Shown here piece by piece: positions 33,939 through 44,136 of a stretch of 64,000 bases of DNA (position 1 is its first letter; each line of letters opens with the position of its first letter). This DNA comes from Phycisphaera sp. (GTDB taxonomy: Bacteria > Planctomycetota > Phycisphaerae > Phycisphaerales > Phycisphaeraceae): assembly GCA_016125215.1 (NCBI GenBank), contig WGMF01000013.1:62001-126000 (forward strand), in the 5' to 3' direction. The position numbers and the translations under genes are program-made. The notes under the pieces were generated by a model. That model saw only the letters and a program-made list of their open reading frames with translations, made no database searches and had not been told where the DNA came from.

Positions 33939-35684
33939 ATGAGCCGATCACCCAACCAACCCGATCACGCCGCGGACATCGCCGCCGCCGAGGCCAAGGT
34001 GCGCGAAGTCGAGTCGCACGATGATGTGCGCCAGCGCGCCGGGGGCGGACCGTCGCTTCTTGGGCTGCTCTTGACGCTCGTGCTGCTGGGCGTGGGCTGG
34101 TGGCAGACGTTCGTGGCGATGTGGCTGCGGTGGTACCCCGGATGGGACAGCCGATGGGACAAATACAACCACTCCTTCATGCAGCGGTTCAGTGACGGCG
34201 ACAGCTACTACTCGCACGGCCCGCTCGTTCCGCTCACGTGCCTGCTCATGGCGTTCGTGATTTACCGCAGGCTCGGTTCGCCGTCTTCGCGGTCGCGTTC
34301 GTCTTCCGTGGTGGGCTACCTCGTGCTGATCGGCGCGTTGCTGTTGCAACTCATGAGTGTCCTGGCGCGCGTGGATTTCTCGTCGGGCTTTGCATTGGTG
34401 GGCGTGATCGGCGGCTTGGTGTTGCTTTGGGGCGGCTGGCCGCTGCTGCGGGCTTATTGGCTGCCGGTGCTCTTTCTAGTCTTCATGGTGCCGCTGCCGA
34501 TGGAGACGATTGCGAACCTCAACTTCGAGCTCAAAGAACTCGCCAGCCGGGCCGCGGTCTGGCTGACGAACTACGTGTTTGGTATCCCGTCGTTCCTCTC
34601 GGGCAGTGTCGTTTCGCTGCCGCCCTACCCCGACGGTTCGGTCAAGACGCTGGTTGTCGAGAACGTGTGCGGCGGGCTGCGGAGCCTGATCTCGCTGATC
34701 TGGTTTGCCGCGATGTTTGCGATGATCTGCCGGGCGCGGGGCGGGTGGCGCGTCCTGATGCTGCTGCTGGCGGTGCCGGTGGCGATCGGGTGCAACATCG
34801 TCCGCATCACCGCGCTGAACGTCGGCGCCCATCATTGGGGGACCGACGCGGTCGCCGCGGGCTCGACCTACCATGATATGTCCGGGCTGCTGGTCTACGC
34901 CCTGGCGCTGGCGACGCTCTTTGGCGTGGAGGGCCTGATCGTCTGGGGAGGCAAGCTCCTCAAGCGGCCGTGGTCCGACAACAAGCTGATGGGTTATCTC
35001 GACAACATCCACGGCTCGCCCGGCGCGGTGCCGCGCTTCGGCCGGGTTGTGCCGATCCTCTCGATCGCCTGCGTCGCGGGGCTTTCGTGGATGCTGGCCA
35101 AGCCCGAGGTTGCCGACATGCACCGCGGGACCTACGCCTCGCAGGCCGTGCCCAAAGACATCACCATCGACGGCGTCCCTTACGTCGGCGAGGACTTCGA
35201 GCTTGACGAGCGTTCACAGGTGATCCTGGAAACCAACGACTACCTCTGCCGAACGTACACCCCGGTCAACAAATCACAGGGCCTGTCGTTCAACCTGCTG
35301 ATTGTCTATTCACAGGACAACCGCAAGGGCACGCACCCGCCGGAGGTCTGCCTCGAGGGCGGCGGCGCGCGGGTGGTTGAGAAATCGATCCACACCATCA
35401 CGACGCAGCGCCTGGGCAAGACGAAGCTGCGCGAGCTGGTCACGGAAGAGTCGGGCCAACGGGACTTCCACCTGTATACCTACAAGTGTGCCAACCGGTA
35501 CACGCCGAGCTTCTGGGTGCAGCAGGCGACGATTTTTCTCGACAGCCTCCTGGGCAACAAACCCTCGGGGGCGCTGATCCGTATGAGCAGGCCCTACACC
35601 GACGCCGACGCCGAACGGACCCGCCAGACAATCATCGACGCGGCCACCGTCATCATGCCCATCATCGACGAGCACCTGCCCTGA
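33939..35684 (+). CDS. xrt: Exosortase with fused EpsI-type C-terminal domain
   Basis: A 581-residue membrane protease/transpeptidase that cleaves PEP-CTERM tails of exported proteins. The N-terminal half has about eight membrane helices and the catalytic residues C244 (VENVCGGLRSL), R289 (CNIVRITALN) and H312 (TYHDMSGLLVY). From about residue 395 a periplasmic EpsI/DUF3485 domain follows, with HPPEVCLEGGGARV (C471) and YKCANRY. Fusion of XrtA-like and EpsI modules is known in several lineages. The likely substrates here are the PEP-CTERM proteins at 44137 and 60352. Confidence 0.95.
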   Translation: MSRSPNQPDHAADIAAAEAKVREVESHDDVRQRAGGGPSLLGLLLTLVLLGVGWWQTFVAMWLRWYPGWDSRWDKYNHSFMQRFSDGDSYYSHGPLVPLTCLLMAFVIYRRLGSPSSRSRSSSVVGYLVLIGALLLQLMSVLARVDFSSGFALVGVIGGLVLLWGGWPLLRAYWLPVLFLVFMVPLPMETIANLNFELKELASRAAVWLTNYVFGIPSFLSGSVVSLPPYPDGSVKTLVVENVCGGLRSLISLIWFAAMFAMICRARGGWRVLMLLLAVPVAIGCNIVRITALNVGAHHWGTDAVAAGSTYHDMSGLLVYALALATLFGVEGLIVWGGKLLKRPWSDNKLMGYLDNIHGSPGAVPRFGRVVPILSIACVAGLSWMLAKPEVADMHRGTYASQAVPKDITIDGVPYVGEDFELDERSQVILETNDYLCRTYTPVNKSQGLSFNLLIVYSQDNRKGTHPPEVCLEGGGARVVEKSIHTITTQRLGKTKLRELVTEESGQRDFHLYTYKCANRYTPSFWVQQATIFLDSLLGNKPSGALIRMSRPYTDADAERTRQTIIDAATVIMPIIDEHLP

Positions 35685-35733
35685 GACACGACACGTTACA
35701 CACACCCGGTTCGACACGACCCCAGCGACACGC

Positions 35734-38469
35734 ATGAACACGCAACGCTTGATCCTCATCGTGGCCCTGCTCGCCGTGCTCGGTGCGCTGGCGGTGGTCA
35801 TGGGCGTGATGGGCGGCGGCGGTGTGGACCAGAAGACGCTCGAACAGTGGACCGCCCAGCTCGACGACCGCGACCCGCAGGTGCGCCTCGACGCCGCCAG
35901 GTCGATCCTGGATATCCAGCACAACGACCGCAAGGCGCGGCTGACCGCGGCCACGTCGCTCATAGCGCTGCGTCGCTTCGCCGATGCCCGTGACCAGTTG
36001 GACATGCTCGCCGACCGGCGGGGGACGGGGGACACGCAGGTGCTGCGTTTGCTCTGCGAGAGCTACCTCGACGAGGCCCGCCTTTGGTCGGATTCATCCT
36101 CGCGTGGGTCGCTGGACCTTCTCGAAGCCGAGGTGGAGGACCACATGGACGAGGCCGAGCCGATGCTTGCGCTGCTCGATCGTCTGCCGGGGCAGGCGTC
36201 CGTGGTCAAGCTCCTACGAGCGCGCCAGGCCGACATCCGTGCCACGCTGCTCGTGAATAAACGCCGGTTCAACATCACCGCCCTGGCCGACGCCCACCAC
36301 GACAATCTCACGGACCAGATCCAGGACTTTGGCGTCTCGAGCGTCGACATCCGTTCGAGGCTTGCGCAGCTCAATCAGCAGATCGGGGAACTCTGCAAGG
36401 AAATCGACCCCGCGGTGGACCCCGACCACACCGCGCTCGAACTGCTCTTCCGCGTGAAGATGCGCGAGCGTGACATCGACGGTGCCCGGGCGGTTGCGCG
36501 GTCCCTGCTCGAACTGCCGCACGTGGGCCGATCTCTGGTCGGCAAAATTTCCACGCAGTTGTTCGACATGGAACGGGACATCGCGGTGAGTGTGGATGCG
36601 CAGGACCTGGATTTGGTCGAGAAATTACTCAATCGGCCGGGCCTCGAAGGGGACGAGAACCTGGTCTATTCGCTTGCCTCGGCTCGGCTGGCCATGGCGC
36701 AGGGCCGCGGCGCACAAGCGCTGCAACAATCCGATGCCATCCTCGAAAAATACGTGGACAACCCCGGTGCCGCTTCGATCAAGGCCCAGGCCCTGACCGC
36801 CACGGGACAGGCGCGGGAGGCGGTGCTCTTTCTTGTGCCGCTGACAGAACGGCTGCGCGCGGGAGAGTTGTTCTACGACCTGGCCGTGGCCTACCTCGCG
36901 CAGGATCGTCGGGAGGACGCGGTCGCGGCGTTCCGCAAGTGCCTTGAGACCTATCAGGACCACCTGCCCGCGCGGATCGCGCTGGCCGAAACCATGCTCG
37001 ACCTGGGCCAGAACATCGAGGCCCAACCGGAAATCCGCATGGCGGTTGCGATCAACGAACAGCACCCCGGCGTACGCCAGCTCGAGATGCGGGCGTTGCT
37101 GATGACGCTCGACGCCCAGGGGACTCACAACCTGTTATCCCGTGTCGCCGACCTGCCGGCCACGCCGACGACGCAGGATGAAGCGGCGATGGTTTCGATG
37201 ATGGTGCTCGACGACGTGGCGGGGTTGAGCGAACTCTTGAGCGAGCACCCGGATCGCGGCCGTGATGCGTTGCGTTGGGCGGCGCGGGCCTGGGCCAAGC
37301 AGCCGGCTAAGACACGCATGCCCTCGGGGTGGATGCTCGCACGGGAGTGGGCCACGCTGGCGCTGTCGGACCCGATGGCGCGCTTCGCGCCGGTCCACCC
37401 CATGCCGAAGATCAAACCCGAAAACGAGTCGCCCGCCCAGACGCTGCTCGCTTCGCCTTTTGTCGATTGGCCCCAGAGCCACGCGCTTCGGCTGATCGAT
37501 GACCTGGCTCAAAGACAACCCATCCCGGACGAACTCTCCACGCTGCGTGACATGCTCGCCGCGTGCATTGCCCCGCCACCCTCGGGCCCGACCCTCGATC
37601 CCGCCGGCCTCACGCAGCACCTCGCGCAGCACCCCTGGGACAGCCCGGCTGTGCTGCGGATGCTCAGCCGACCGGAGGTGTTCGATCACCCGGAAGCCTC
37701 CGACGCCATCCTCAGAAACATCGAGCCGATCAACCCGGACGTGGCGGCGCTGGCGCGTGGCCGATTGCAGCTTGCACGCCTCGATGCGCCGGGGGCGGTC
37801 GAGACGCTCTCGACGCTGCGGTCCCGCGACGTGCTGGGCAAGGAACTCTTGCTGCGTGTGAGCGACCCGATTGCCAGGGCGCGGCTGTCGATGGGGCGGG
37901 CGGACCAGGCGGCGGGTGAGTTTTACAACCTCATCATCTCCCTGCCGCACGAAAGGCTGAACCTGCAGCGCATCGCGGTGGACGTGATGATCCACAACGG
38001 CGACACCCGTGACGCCGTCTCGTCGCTGGCGGGCCTGCTCACCGATTCCTCGGCAACGGACGACGTGCTCGACGACCTGCTCGACCGCGCAGCGGTGCTG
38101 ATGTCTGCCGACCGTGTGCTCAACCTGATCGACGCCCGGCTGGAACTCGTGCCCAAGGACGCGGTCTTGAGGCTCTATCGTGCCACGATTCTCATGTCGA
38201 TGGACCGCAACGACGAGGCGTACCAGGCCGCCACGCTGCTGCTGCGTGATTTCCCGGACTCGCCGCGGGCGTTGTGCGTGGCGATCGACACGGCGGGCAA
38301 ACTCGGTCGTTATGATGAAGTCAATCGGTGGTGCCGGGCGCTGGCCGATCAGGGACCGGGTGGCCGGATTGCCGCCCAGGACAAGCTGCGGAAATGGACA
38401 CCCGTGAACAACACGGCCGGGCCGGCGAACGGACCGGTTGCCCGCGAACCCGAGGGGGTCGCGCCATGA
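35734..38469 (+). CDS. Large TPR-repeat membrane-anchored protein of the exosortase locus
   Basis: 911 residues with an N-terminal membrane helix (about 5-27) and a long array of helical TPR-like repeats (for example YDLAVAYLAQDRREDAVAAFRKCLETYQDHLPARIALAETMLDLGQ and LYRATILMSMDRNDEAYQAATLLLRDFPDSPRAL). It is likely a periplasmic scaffold. It lies 49 bp after the exosortase and overlaps the protease gene as ATGA. No enzymatic motif is seen. TPR proteins are regular members of PEP-CTERM/exopolysaccharide loci. Confidence 0.82.
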   Translation: MNTQRLILIVALLAVLGALAVVMGVMGGGGVDQKTLEQWTAQLDDRDPQVRLDAARSILDIQHNDRKARLTAATSLIALRRFADARDQLDMLADRRGTGDTQVLRLLCESYLDEARLWSDSSSRGSLDLLEAEVEDHMDEAEPMLALLDRLPGQASVVKLLRARQADIRATLLVNKRRFNITALADAHHDNLTDQIQDFGVSSVDIRSRLAQLNQQIGELCKEIDPAVDPDHTALELLFRVKMRERDIDGARAVARSLLELPHVGRSLVGKISTQLFDMERDIAVSVDAQDLDLVEKLLNRPGLEGDENLVYSLASARLAMAQGRGAQALQQSDAILEKYVDNPGAASIKAQALTATGQAREAVLFLVPLTERLRAGELFYDLAVAYLAQDRREDAVAAFRKCLETYQDHLPARIALAETMLDLGQNIEAQPEIRMAVAINEQHPGVRQLEMRALLMTLDAQGTHNLLSRVADLPATPTTQDEAAMVSMMVLDDVAGLSELLSEHPDRGRDALRWAARAWAKQPAKTRMPSGWMLAREWATLALSDPMARFAPVHPMPKIKPENESPAQTLLASPFVDWPQSHALRLIDDLAQRQPIPDELSTLRDMLAACIAPPPSGPTLDPAGLTQHLAQHPWDSPAVLRMLSRPEVFDHPEASDAILRNIEPINPDVAALARGRLQLARLDAPGAVETLSTLRSRDVLGKELLLRVSDPIARARLSMGRADQAAGEFYNLIISLPHERLNLQRIAVDVMIHNGDTRDAVSSLAGLLTDSSATDDVLDDLLDRAAVLMSADRVLNLIDARLELVPKDAVLRLYRATILMSMDRNDEAYQAATLLLRDFPDSPRALCVAIDTAGKLGRYDEVNRWCRALADQGPGGRIAAQDKLRKWTPVNNTAGPANGPVAREPEGVAP

Positions 38470-39395
38470 CACACCCCCGCTTCGAGAATCAACCCGTTGT
38501 TGTCAGACGCCCCGCGCGGGTGTGGCTTGCCGTGTGCGCGGTGGTGGGTGTGGTCGCACAAACCCAAGCCGGCGAAGCGACGGACCCGTTTGTCGATATC
38601 GCTGCGAAGGTCCGCCCGGGCATCGTGGCGGTGGGCACCTACGACCGACTCGACGCCCCGAGCATCCGCTTCTTCGGCAGCGGGTTTGTGGTGGGCGACG
38701 GCCACATGGCGGTGACGAACAAGCACGTGATCGACGCGGTCTCGGTCAAGGAAAAACTCGAAGACCTGCGTGTGTTTTTTGCCGACGAAGCCCCGACGCA
38801 GGGCCGACGCGCGACCGTGATCGAGGCCGACGCCCACCACGACGTGGCTTTGCTTGCTTTCGACGGCCTGCCCGGGACGCCGCTGGAACTCAACACCCAG
38901 GACGTGCCGAGGCCGGGTCAGGGTGTGGGCGTGATGGGCTACCCGATCGGCACGGCGCTGGGCCTGGCACCGGCGGTCCACCGTGGCGTGGTCTCCGCCC
39001 TGGTGCCGGCCGTGCTGCCCATGCCGCGCGGGATCGAGCTGACCCCGGAACTGGCCGAGGCGATCCGTAAACCTTACAACCTGTTACAGCTCGACATGAC
39101 CGTCTACCCCGGCAACAGCGGCAGCCCGCTCTTTGACGCGCTCGACGGACGGGTGATCGGCATCGTCAACAAAGCGCTGGCCACCCGCACACGCGAGCAC
39201 ATGCTCGATAAACCCAGCGGCATCGCCTATGCCGTGCCCGTCCGGTGGGTCTACGAGATCGTCCAACGCCACGCCCCGCAGAACAACAGCCCGCAAATCG
39301 ACACGCCGCAAAACACACCACCAAACAGCAGCCCGACGGAGCGTCGGGAGGATTCCGATGATTCAGCCCACAACACCCAGCCCTCAAGGGAGTGA
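38466..39395 (+). CDS. Secreted trypsin-like (S1C-type) serine protease
   Basis: 309 residues. The N-terminal hydrophobic stretch (about 18-36) is a probable signal peptide or anchor. The catalytic triad of a chymotrypsin-fold protease is visible: H87 (AVTNKHVID), D126 (HHDVALL) and S218 (PGNSGSPLF). No PDZ domain follows; instead a Gln/Asn/Pro-rich tail (QNNSPQIDTPQNTPPN). It starts within an ATGA overlap with the TPR gene and ends 7 bp before the next start, so it is firmly in the operon. It may process or check exported PEP-CTERM proteins; inference. Confidence 0.88.
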   Translation: MTHPRFENQPVVVRRPARVWLAVCAVVGVVAQTQAGEATDPFVDIAAKVRPGIVAVGTYDRLDAPSIRFFGSGFVVGDGHMAVTNKHVIDAVSVKEKLEDLRVFFADEAPTQGRRATVIEADAHHDVALLAFDGLPGTPLELNTQDVPRPGQGVGVMGYPIGTALGLAPAVHRGVVSALVPAVLPMPRGIELTPELAEAIRKPYNLLQLDMTVYPGNSGSPLFDALDGRVIGIVNKALATRTREHMLDKPSGIAYAVPVRWVYEIVQRHAPQNNSPQIDTPQNTPPNSSPTERREDSDDSAHNTQPSRE

Positions 39396-39402
39396 CGACA
39401 AC

Positions 39403-42400
39403 ATGCGCACCAACCAACCCCTCAAAACCCTGGCCGTCCTGACGCTGGCCCTGTGCCTGTGGTCGTGCGGTTCGAACCCCGAACACGAGTTGCAGCGTGC
39501 CCGCCTGGCGCTGGACAACAACCGCCCCGAGGCGGCGCTGCAACTGGTGCAGAGCGTGCTCGAAGCCAAGCCCGACGACATCGAGGCGCTGCTGGTCCGG
39601 GCCGACGCACAGATGCGCCTGCTCAACTTCGGTGCGAGCAAGAACACGCTCGACAAAGTCCTGCGTCTCCAGGCCGACAACACCGAGGCGCACCGGCTCT
39701 ACGGGTCGTGGGTCTTTGCCCGCACGTTCAACCTCCTCCGCCAATCGGACCTGAGCACCAACGACAAGCTGCTCAAGGAATACGACGAGACGCTCGCGGT
39801 CGGCAAGGACGAGGTCCGCTGGCTTGAGGACCAGGGCAACCGTCAGGCCGAGGCCTCCTACCTGCGCGCAAAACTCGCCCTACAGGACTACGCGCGGTAC
39901 CAGGCCATCGACACCACGGAGAGAAAAAACCTCTCGAACCTCAACCCCGACGGCACGCCCAATGAAGATCCCGACTCGACCCTGGGCAAACTCAAGAGCA
40001 CGATGAATGATCTGGGCAAGGTCGCCCGCGCCCAGCTCGAAGACGCCCTGCAGCTCGACCCCAACCTGCTCGACGCGGCGCTGGATTACGCGCGCTTGCT
40101 CCGCACGGACAAGGACTGGAAAGCCGCCTGGGCGCTGGCACAGAAAATGTCGCAGGTCAAGGAACTCAACCCCACCCTGGCGGGCGACCTGGTCCTGATG
40201 GTCATGCAGGTCCCCGAAGAAATCCAGCCCCAGTCGGCGAGGAAAGAACTCGGCTGGAAGCTTTCCAACCTCGTGCCCGAAGCCGAACGCAAAAGCCCGG
40301 CCTGGCGCATCGCCGCGGCGAGGCTCTACCTCCTCGACGACGATAACGACAGCACCCTGGCCCAGCTCGAACCCATCTACCGCGGCGACACGAGCGACAT
40401 GAACATCCCCTACCTCCTGGCCCAGGCCTACGTCGGGAAAAAGAACTACCCCAAGGCCCGGGACATCTTCGAGAAGATGCTCACCCGCAACGCCAACAGC
40501 GCCGAGCTCCAGATGCGCTACGGACAGGTGCTCCTTCAGATGGGCGAAGACAACCTGGCCCGCGAAGCGTTGCGTCGCGCTACCGAGCTCGAACCCGACA
40601 ACACCGTCGCACGAAGGCTCTTTCTCAACCTCATGGTCCAGTCGAACACCATCGACGCCGTGGGCAAGGACGTCGACCGACTCCTGGAAGAAAAGCCCAC
40701 CGATCCCTCGGCCCTTCAACTCAAGCTCCAGTTCGAGCAGGCCCGCGGCCAGCGCAGCGAGGTCGACCAGCTCATGGCGCGCATGGAGAAGATCGACCCG
40801 CTCAACGCCGACCACCTCCGCGTGATGGTGTCCGGTTACACCTACCTCGAACAGTTCGACCACGTCGAGAGCTGCGCGCGCAAGCTGATCCAGATCAGCC
40901 CCGATTCGCTCGACGCCTATCTCTCCCTGGCCAACGCCCTGCTTGCGCAGAACAAGGACGACGAGGTCGAACCGCTGCTCCGCACCGCCAAGGAGAAGTT
41001 CGCAAAAGAAACCAGCCTCGACCAGATGCTCGCGCGGGTCTACATCATGCGCCGCCGTTACGACCGCGCCACGGAAATCCTCGACAAGATCATCGAAGCC
41101 GAACCCCGCAACATCGACGCCCGCCTGCTCCAGGCCCAGACCCTGGCCTACATGCAGCTGCCCCGTGAGGCGGCCCAGCAGGTCGAGTCCGCGCTCGAAG
41201 TCGACCCCAACAACGTCCAGGCCCACGCGCTGGCGTCCAACATCTACCAGGTCCTGGGCAACACCGAAAAAGCCGCGGAGCACCTCTCGCTGATCGACAG
41301 CGAAAAAATCTCCGAACGCGACGCCCCCGCGCTCAAGGCCCAACTGCTCATCAAGCGCGGCGACCTCGACCAGGCCGCCACCGTCTGCAACCGCGCCATC
41401 GCCGCCGGCCACAGCGACCCCATGCTCCGCCGGCTGCTCGCGGGCATCTACCTCAAGCAGGGCCAGCCCTCTCAGGCCGAGTTCCAACTCCTAGCCATGG
41501 TCCGCACCAACCCCGACGTGGCCATGAACTTCGTCATCCTCACCGAGTTCTACATCCGCCAGAAGATGTTCGACAAAGGCCTCGAAGAGTTCGCTCGCCT
41601 CCAACTGCTCAACGAACCGCTCGCGCGCCTGTCCCGCGCTTCGCTGCTGAGCACCAACAAGCAGCCCGACCGCGCTTTGGCGGAACTCGAACCGATCCTC
41701 AGGCCCATGATCCTCCGGGCCGACCCCTCCTCGCTGGCCATCGCCGAGGCCATGTCACGCATCTACCTGGGCATGGGCCAGCCCGACAAGGCCATCGACA
41801 CCCTCATGCGGCTCGTCGACGCCGGCGTCAAAAGCCCCGAGGCACAACTGAGCATCATCGACATCCGATCGGCGCGGCAGCCCGTGGACAAGACGGTCGA
41901 ACAACTCGACTCGCTGCATAAACTGCTCAACCCCGAAGACTCGCGCGTGCGATTCAGCATCCTCGAACGCTACGCCCGGCTCAACCGCGTCGACAGGATG
42001 CTCTCCCTGCTGGACCAGTGGATCGACATCCGGCCCAACTCCTGGCGTCTGTGGCAGATCAAGGGCCAGACGCTTCGCTCCGCGGGCCGGTTGGATGAGT
42101 CGGCCAAAGTCCTGGGCAAAGCCATCGAGATGTCCCCGGAGAACTCGGCGCTCTACGTCGACCTGGCGCTGACCCAGCAACAGGCCGGCCAATTCCCCGC
42201 CGCCGAAGCGACGCTTGATAAGTGTGCCAAGATCGACGGCGGCGCCCGCATCGTTGCGCTGGCGTCGAAGGGCCAGATGTTCGTGGACCTGGGCCTGTTC
42301 AAGAAAGCGACCGAGGTCTACGACGAACTCGAATCCGCCGGCCGGTCCGCCGACCCGAGGATCAACCTCTCGATGGGCCAGGCCCTGTACGAGATGAAAC

Positions 42401-43845
42401 GCTACGACGAGGCCAAGCGCCGACTCGAAGAGATCGCGGACTATTCAAGCAACTACCCCGATGCGCAGGTGCTCATGGCCCGCATCGAGAGCACGCAGGG
42501 CAAGACCGAAGAGGCTCGCTCGCGCATGGAAGCCCTGGCCAAGAACGAACAGTTTGCCGCCATAGCCAGCCGTGAACTGCTCAAGCTCGACGCCAAGTCG
42601 AACCAGACGCGGGACCTGATGGCCTGGGCCGACCGCATGCTCAGTGTCGAAAACCTCCCCGACGCCGAACGCGAGGCCTGGCTCCGCACGCGCGTCTGGA
42701 TCGCTGCGCAAGGGGGCAACTGGGACGAGGTCCGTGACACGCTCGAACGGCTCGTCGAGATCAAGCCCGACGACCCCGGCCTGGCCGCGGCCCGTATCTC
42801 GGTCATCCTCATGCAGTCCAAGTACGAAGCGGCCCGGCTGGCGCTCTCGCGTTCGGCGGCGCTGCAGCAGGCACCGCTGGGCAAACTCCTGAGCGTCGCG
42901 ATCGACGGCAAGGTCCCCGCCGACGCGAAGTTCAACGCGCTGGACCGTTTCATGTCCTCCCTGGCTGTGGGCGACACCGATTCCGCCAACTCCGCCATCG
43001 AGGAACTGCCCCCGTTCAGGACCATGTTCAAAGACGACCTGCGTCAGCTCATGGGCCGATCCGACCTGACCTCCCCCGCCATGATGAACGCCTTCAGGAA
43101 CCTCATCGTGGCCACCGCGGCCCTCCGCGCCGGGTTGCCCAACCTCTGTGAAAACATCTGCGGCGCGCTGGTCCTCCAGTCGCCCGGCCTGACGCCGGCT
43201 TACAGTCTGTTAGCCGACTCGCTCATGGCGCAGGACCGGGACATCGACCAGGTCAAAACCCTGGTGCTCAAGAACCTGCCCAACACGAGCGTGGCGCTCT
43301 ACGCCAGCGCTAACTCGCTCTACCGACAGGGCAACTACACCGACGCAATTGCCAAACTCAAAACGCTGCTCGAACGTGAGCCGACCAACATCCACGCCAC
43401 GTACGAACTGACCACATATCAGCAGAAAGCCGGCCAGATCGACGACGCCATCCTGGGCCTGGAAAAAATCTGGAACGGCAAGACCGTCTACCGCATCCCC
43501 GCGGGCAACGACCTGGCTTACCTCATCGCGGAACACAAACCCGATCGGCTGACGGAAGCCGGCGTCATCGCACGCCAATGCCTCGACGCCCAGCCACAGA
43601 ACTCGCCCCTGCTCGACACCGTGGCGTGGATCGAACACAAACAGGGCAAGGACAAGGAGGCCCTTGCCCATATTGCCCAGATTTCCAAAACGCTTTCGTC
43701 TTTACCTGAAATTCATTTTCATCAGGCTGAGATTTATGCAGCCCTGGGGAATGAAAATTGGGCTAAGTACCACTACGAAGCGGCGGCTTCCGGGCCCGAT
43801 GGAGTGCCCGAAGTCATGGCTGCACGGTCGAAATTGACCGGTTAA
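39403..43845 (+). CDS. prsT: PrsT-like TPR lipoprotein
   Basis: 1480 residues. The lipoprotein signal ends in LWSC, with C22 as the lipidation site. It is followed by about thirty TPR-like units (such as AHRLYGSWVFARTFN, AQAYVGKKNYPKARDIFEKMLTRN, LAQTLAYMQLPREAAQQVESALEVDPNNVQ). It resembles the PEP-CTERM system TPR lipoprotein PrsT but is considerably longer than the roughly 900 residues usual for that family. A Shine-Dalgarno AAGGGAG at 39386-39392 fixes the ATG at 39403; the longer open frame from 39229 overlaps the protease gene. The symbol is a family-level guess. Confidence 0.82.
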   Translation: MRTNQPLKTLAVLTLALCLWSCGSNPEHELQRARLALDNNRPEAALQLVQSVLEAKPDDIEALLVRADAQMRLLNFGASKNTLDKVLRLQADNTEAHRLYGSWVFARTFNLLRQSDLSTNDKLLKEYDETLAVGKDEVRWLEDQGNRQAEASYLRAKLALQDYARYQAIDTTERKNLSNLNPDGTPNEDPDSTLGKLKSTMNDLGKVARAQLEDALQLDPNLLDAALDYARLLRTDKDWKAAWALAQKMSQVKELNPTLAGDLVLMVMQVPEEIQPQSARKELGWKLSNLVPEAERKSPAWRIAAARLYLLDDDNDSTLAQLEPIYRGDTSDMNIPYLLAQAYVGKKNYPKARDIFEKMLTRNANSAELQMRYGQVLLQMGEDNLAREALRRATELEPDNTVARRLFLNLMVQSNTIDAVGKDVDRLLEEKPTDPSALQLKLQFEQARGQRSEVDQLMARMEKIDPLNADHLRVMVSGYTYLEQFDHVESCARKLIQISPDSLDAYLSLANALLAQNKDDEVEPLLRTAKEKFAKETSLDQMLARVYIMRRRYDRATEILDKIIEAEPRNIDARLLQAQTLAYMQLPREAAQQVESALEVDPNNVQAHALASNIYQVLGNTEKAAEHLSLIDSEKISERDAPALKAQLLIKRGDLDQAATVCNRAIAAGHSDPMLRRLLAGIYLKQGQPSQAEFQLLAMVRTNPDVAMNFVILTEFYIRQKMFDKGLEEFARLQLLNEPLARLSRASLLSTNKQPDRALAELEPILRPMILRADPSSLAIAEAMSRIYLGMGQPDKAIDTLMRLVDAGVKSPEAQLSIIDIRSARQPVDKTVEQLDSLHKLLNPEDSRVRFSILERYARLNRVDRMLSLLDQWIDIRPNSWRLWQIKGQTLRSAGRLDESAKVLGKAIEMSPENSALYVDLALTQQQAGQFPAAEATLDKCAKIDGGARIVALASKGQMFVDLGLFKKATEVYDELESAGRSADPRINLSMGQALYEMKRYDEAKRRLEEIADYSSNYPDAQVLMARIESTQGKTEEARSRMEALAKNEQFAAIASRELLKLDAKSNQTRDLMAWADRMLSVENLPDAEREAWLRTRVWIAAQGGNWDEVRDTLERLVEIKPDDPGLAAARISVILMQSKYEAARLALSRSAALQQAPLGKLLSVAIDGKVPADAKFNALDRFMSSLAVGDTDSANSAIEELPPFRTMFKDDLRQLMGRSDLTSPAMMNAFRNLIVATAALRAGLPNLCENICGALVLQSPGLTPAYSLLADSLMAQDRDIDQVKTLVLKNLPNTSVALYASANSLYRQGNYTDAIAKLKTLLEREPTNIHATYELTTYQQKAGQIDDAILGLEKIWNGKTVYRIPAGNDLAYLIAEHKPDRLTEAGVIARQCLDAQPQNSPLLDTVAWIEHKQGKDKEALAHIAQISKTLSSLPEIHFHQAEIYAALGNENWAKYHYEAAASGPDGVPEVMAARSKLTG

Positions 43846-44136
43846 AACGTCTTGTCAAAATGGGCAGGATCAGGGTAAGTTCCGGGGGTTATCCACAGGC
43901 AAAATTCTCGCTTTTCATCGGAAAACCCACTTGCATATTTCCCAAGGCGCGGTAGACTCTCCTCAACGTTCGGGGATCGCTCAGGCCACGGAGGGATCAA
44001 GTCCCGCTTGAGCGAATGAACCAGAAAATCCCGCCCCGGGAAAAAATTGTGAGGGTCGTCGCCTGAAACGTCCGGAGGCGATGGCTGGGGAGCAAGACCG
44101 GACGACAGGCGAGAAACTTTTTCAAGGAGCGTTTCG
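43846..44136. other. 291-bp leader upstream of PEP-CTERM gene
   Basis: Long untranslated leaders are usual before PEP-CTERM genes. TTGCAT (43931-43936), a 16-nt spacer and TAGACT (43953-43958) could be a weak promoter. Several inverted stretches (GGAGGCGATGGC, GACCGGACG) occur near 44070-44110. A sigma-54-type GG-N10-GC element was sought and not found. The ribosome binding site AAGGAGCG is at 44124-44131. Confidence 0.35.

Noticed and set aside
43916-43936. Possible sigma-54 promoter before the PEP-CTERM gene
   Set aside because: GG and GC are 11 nt apart rather than 10 and the surrounding consensus is poor.
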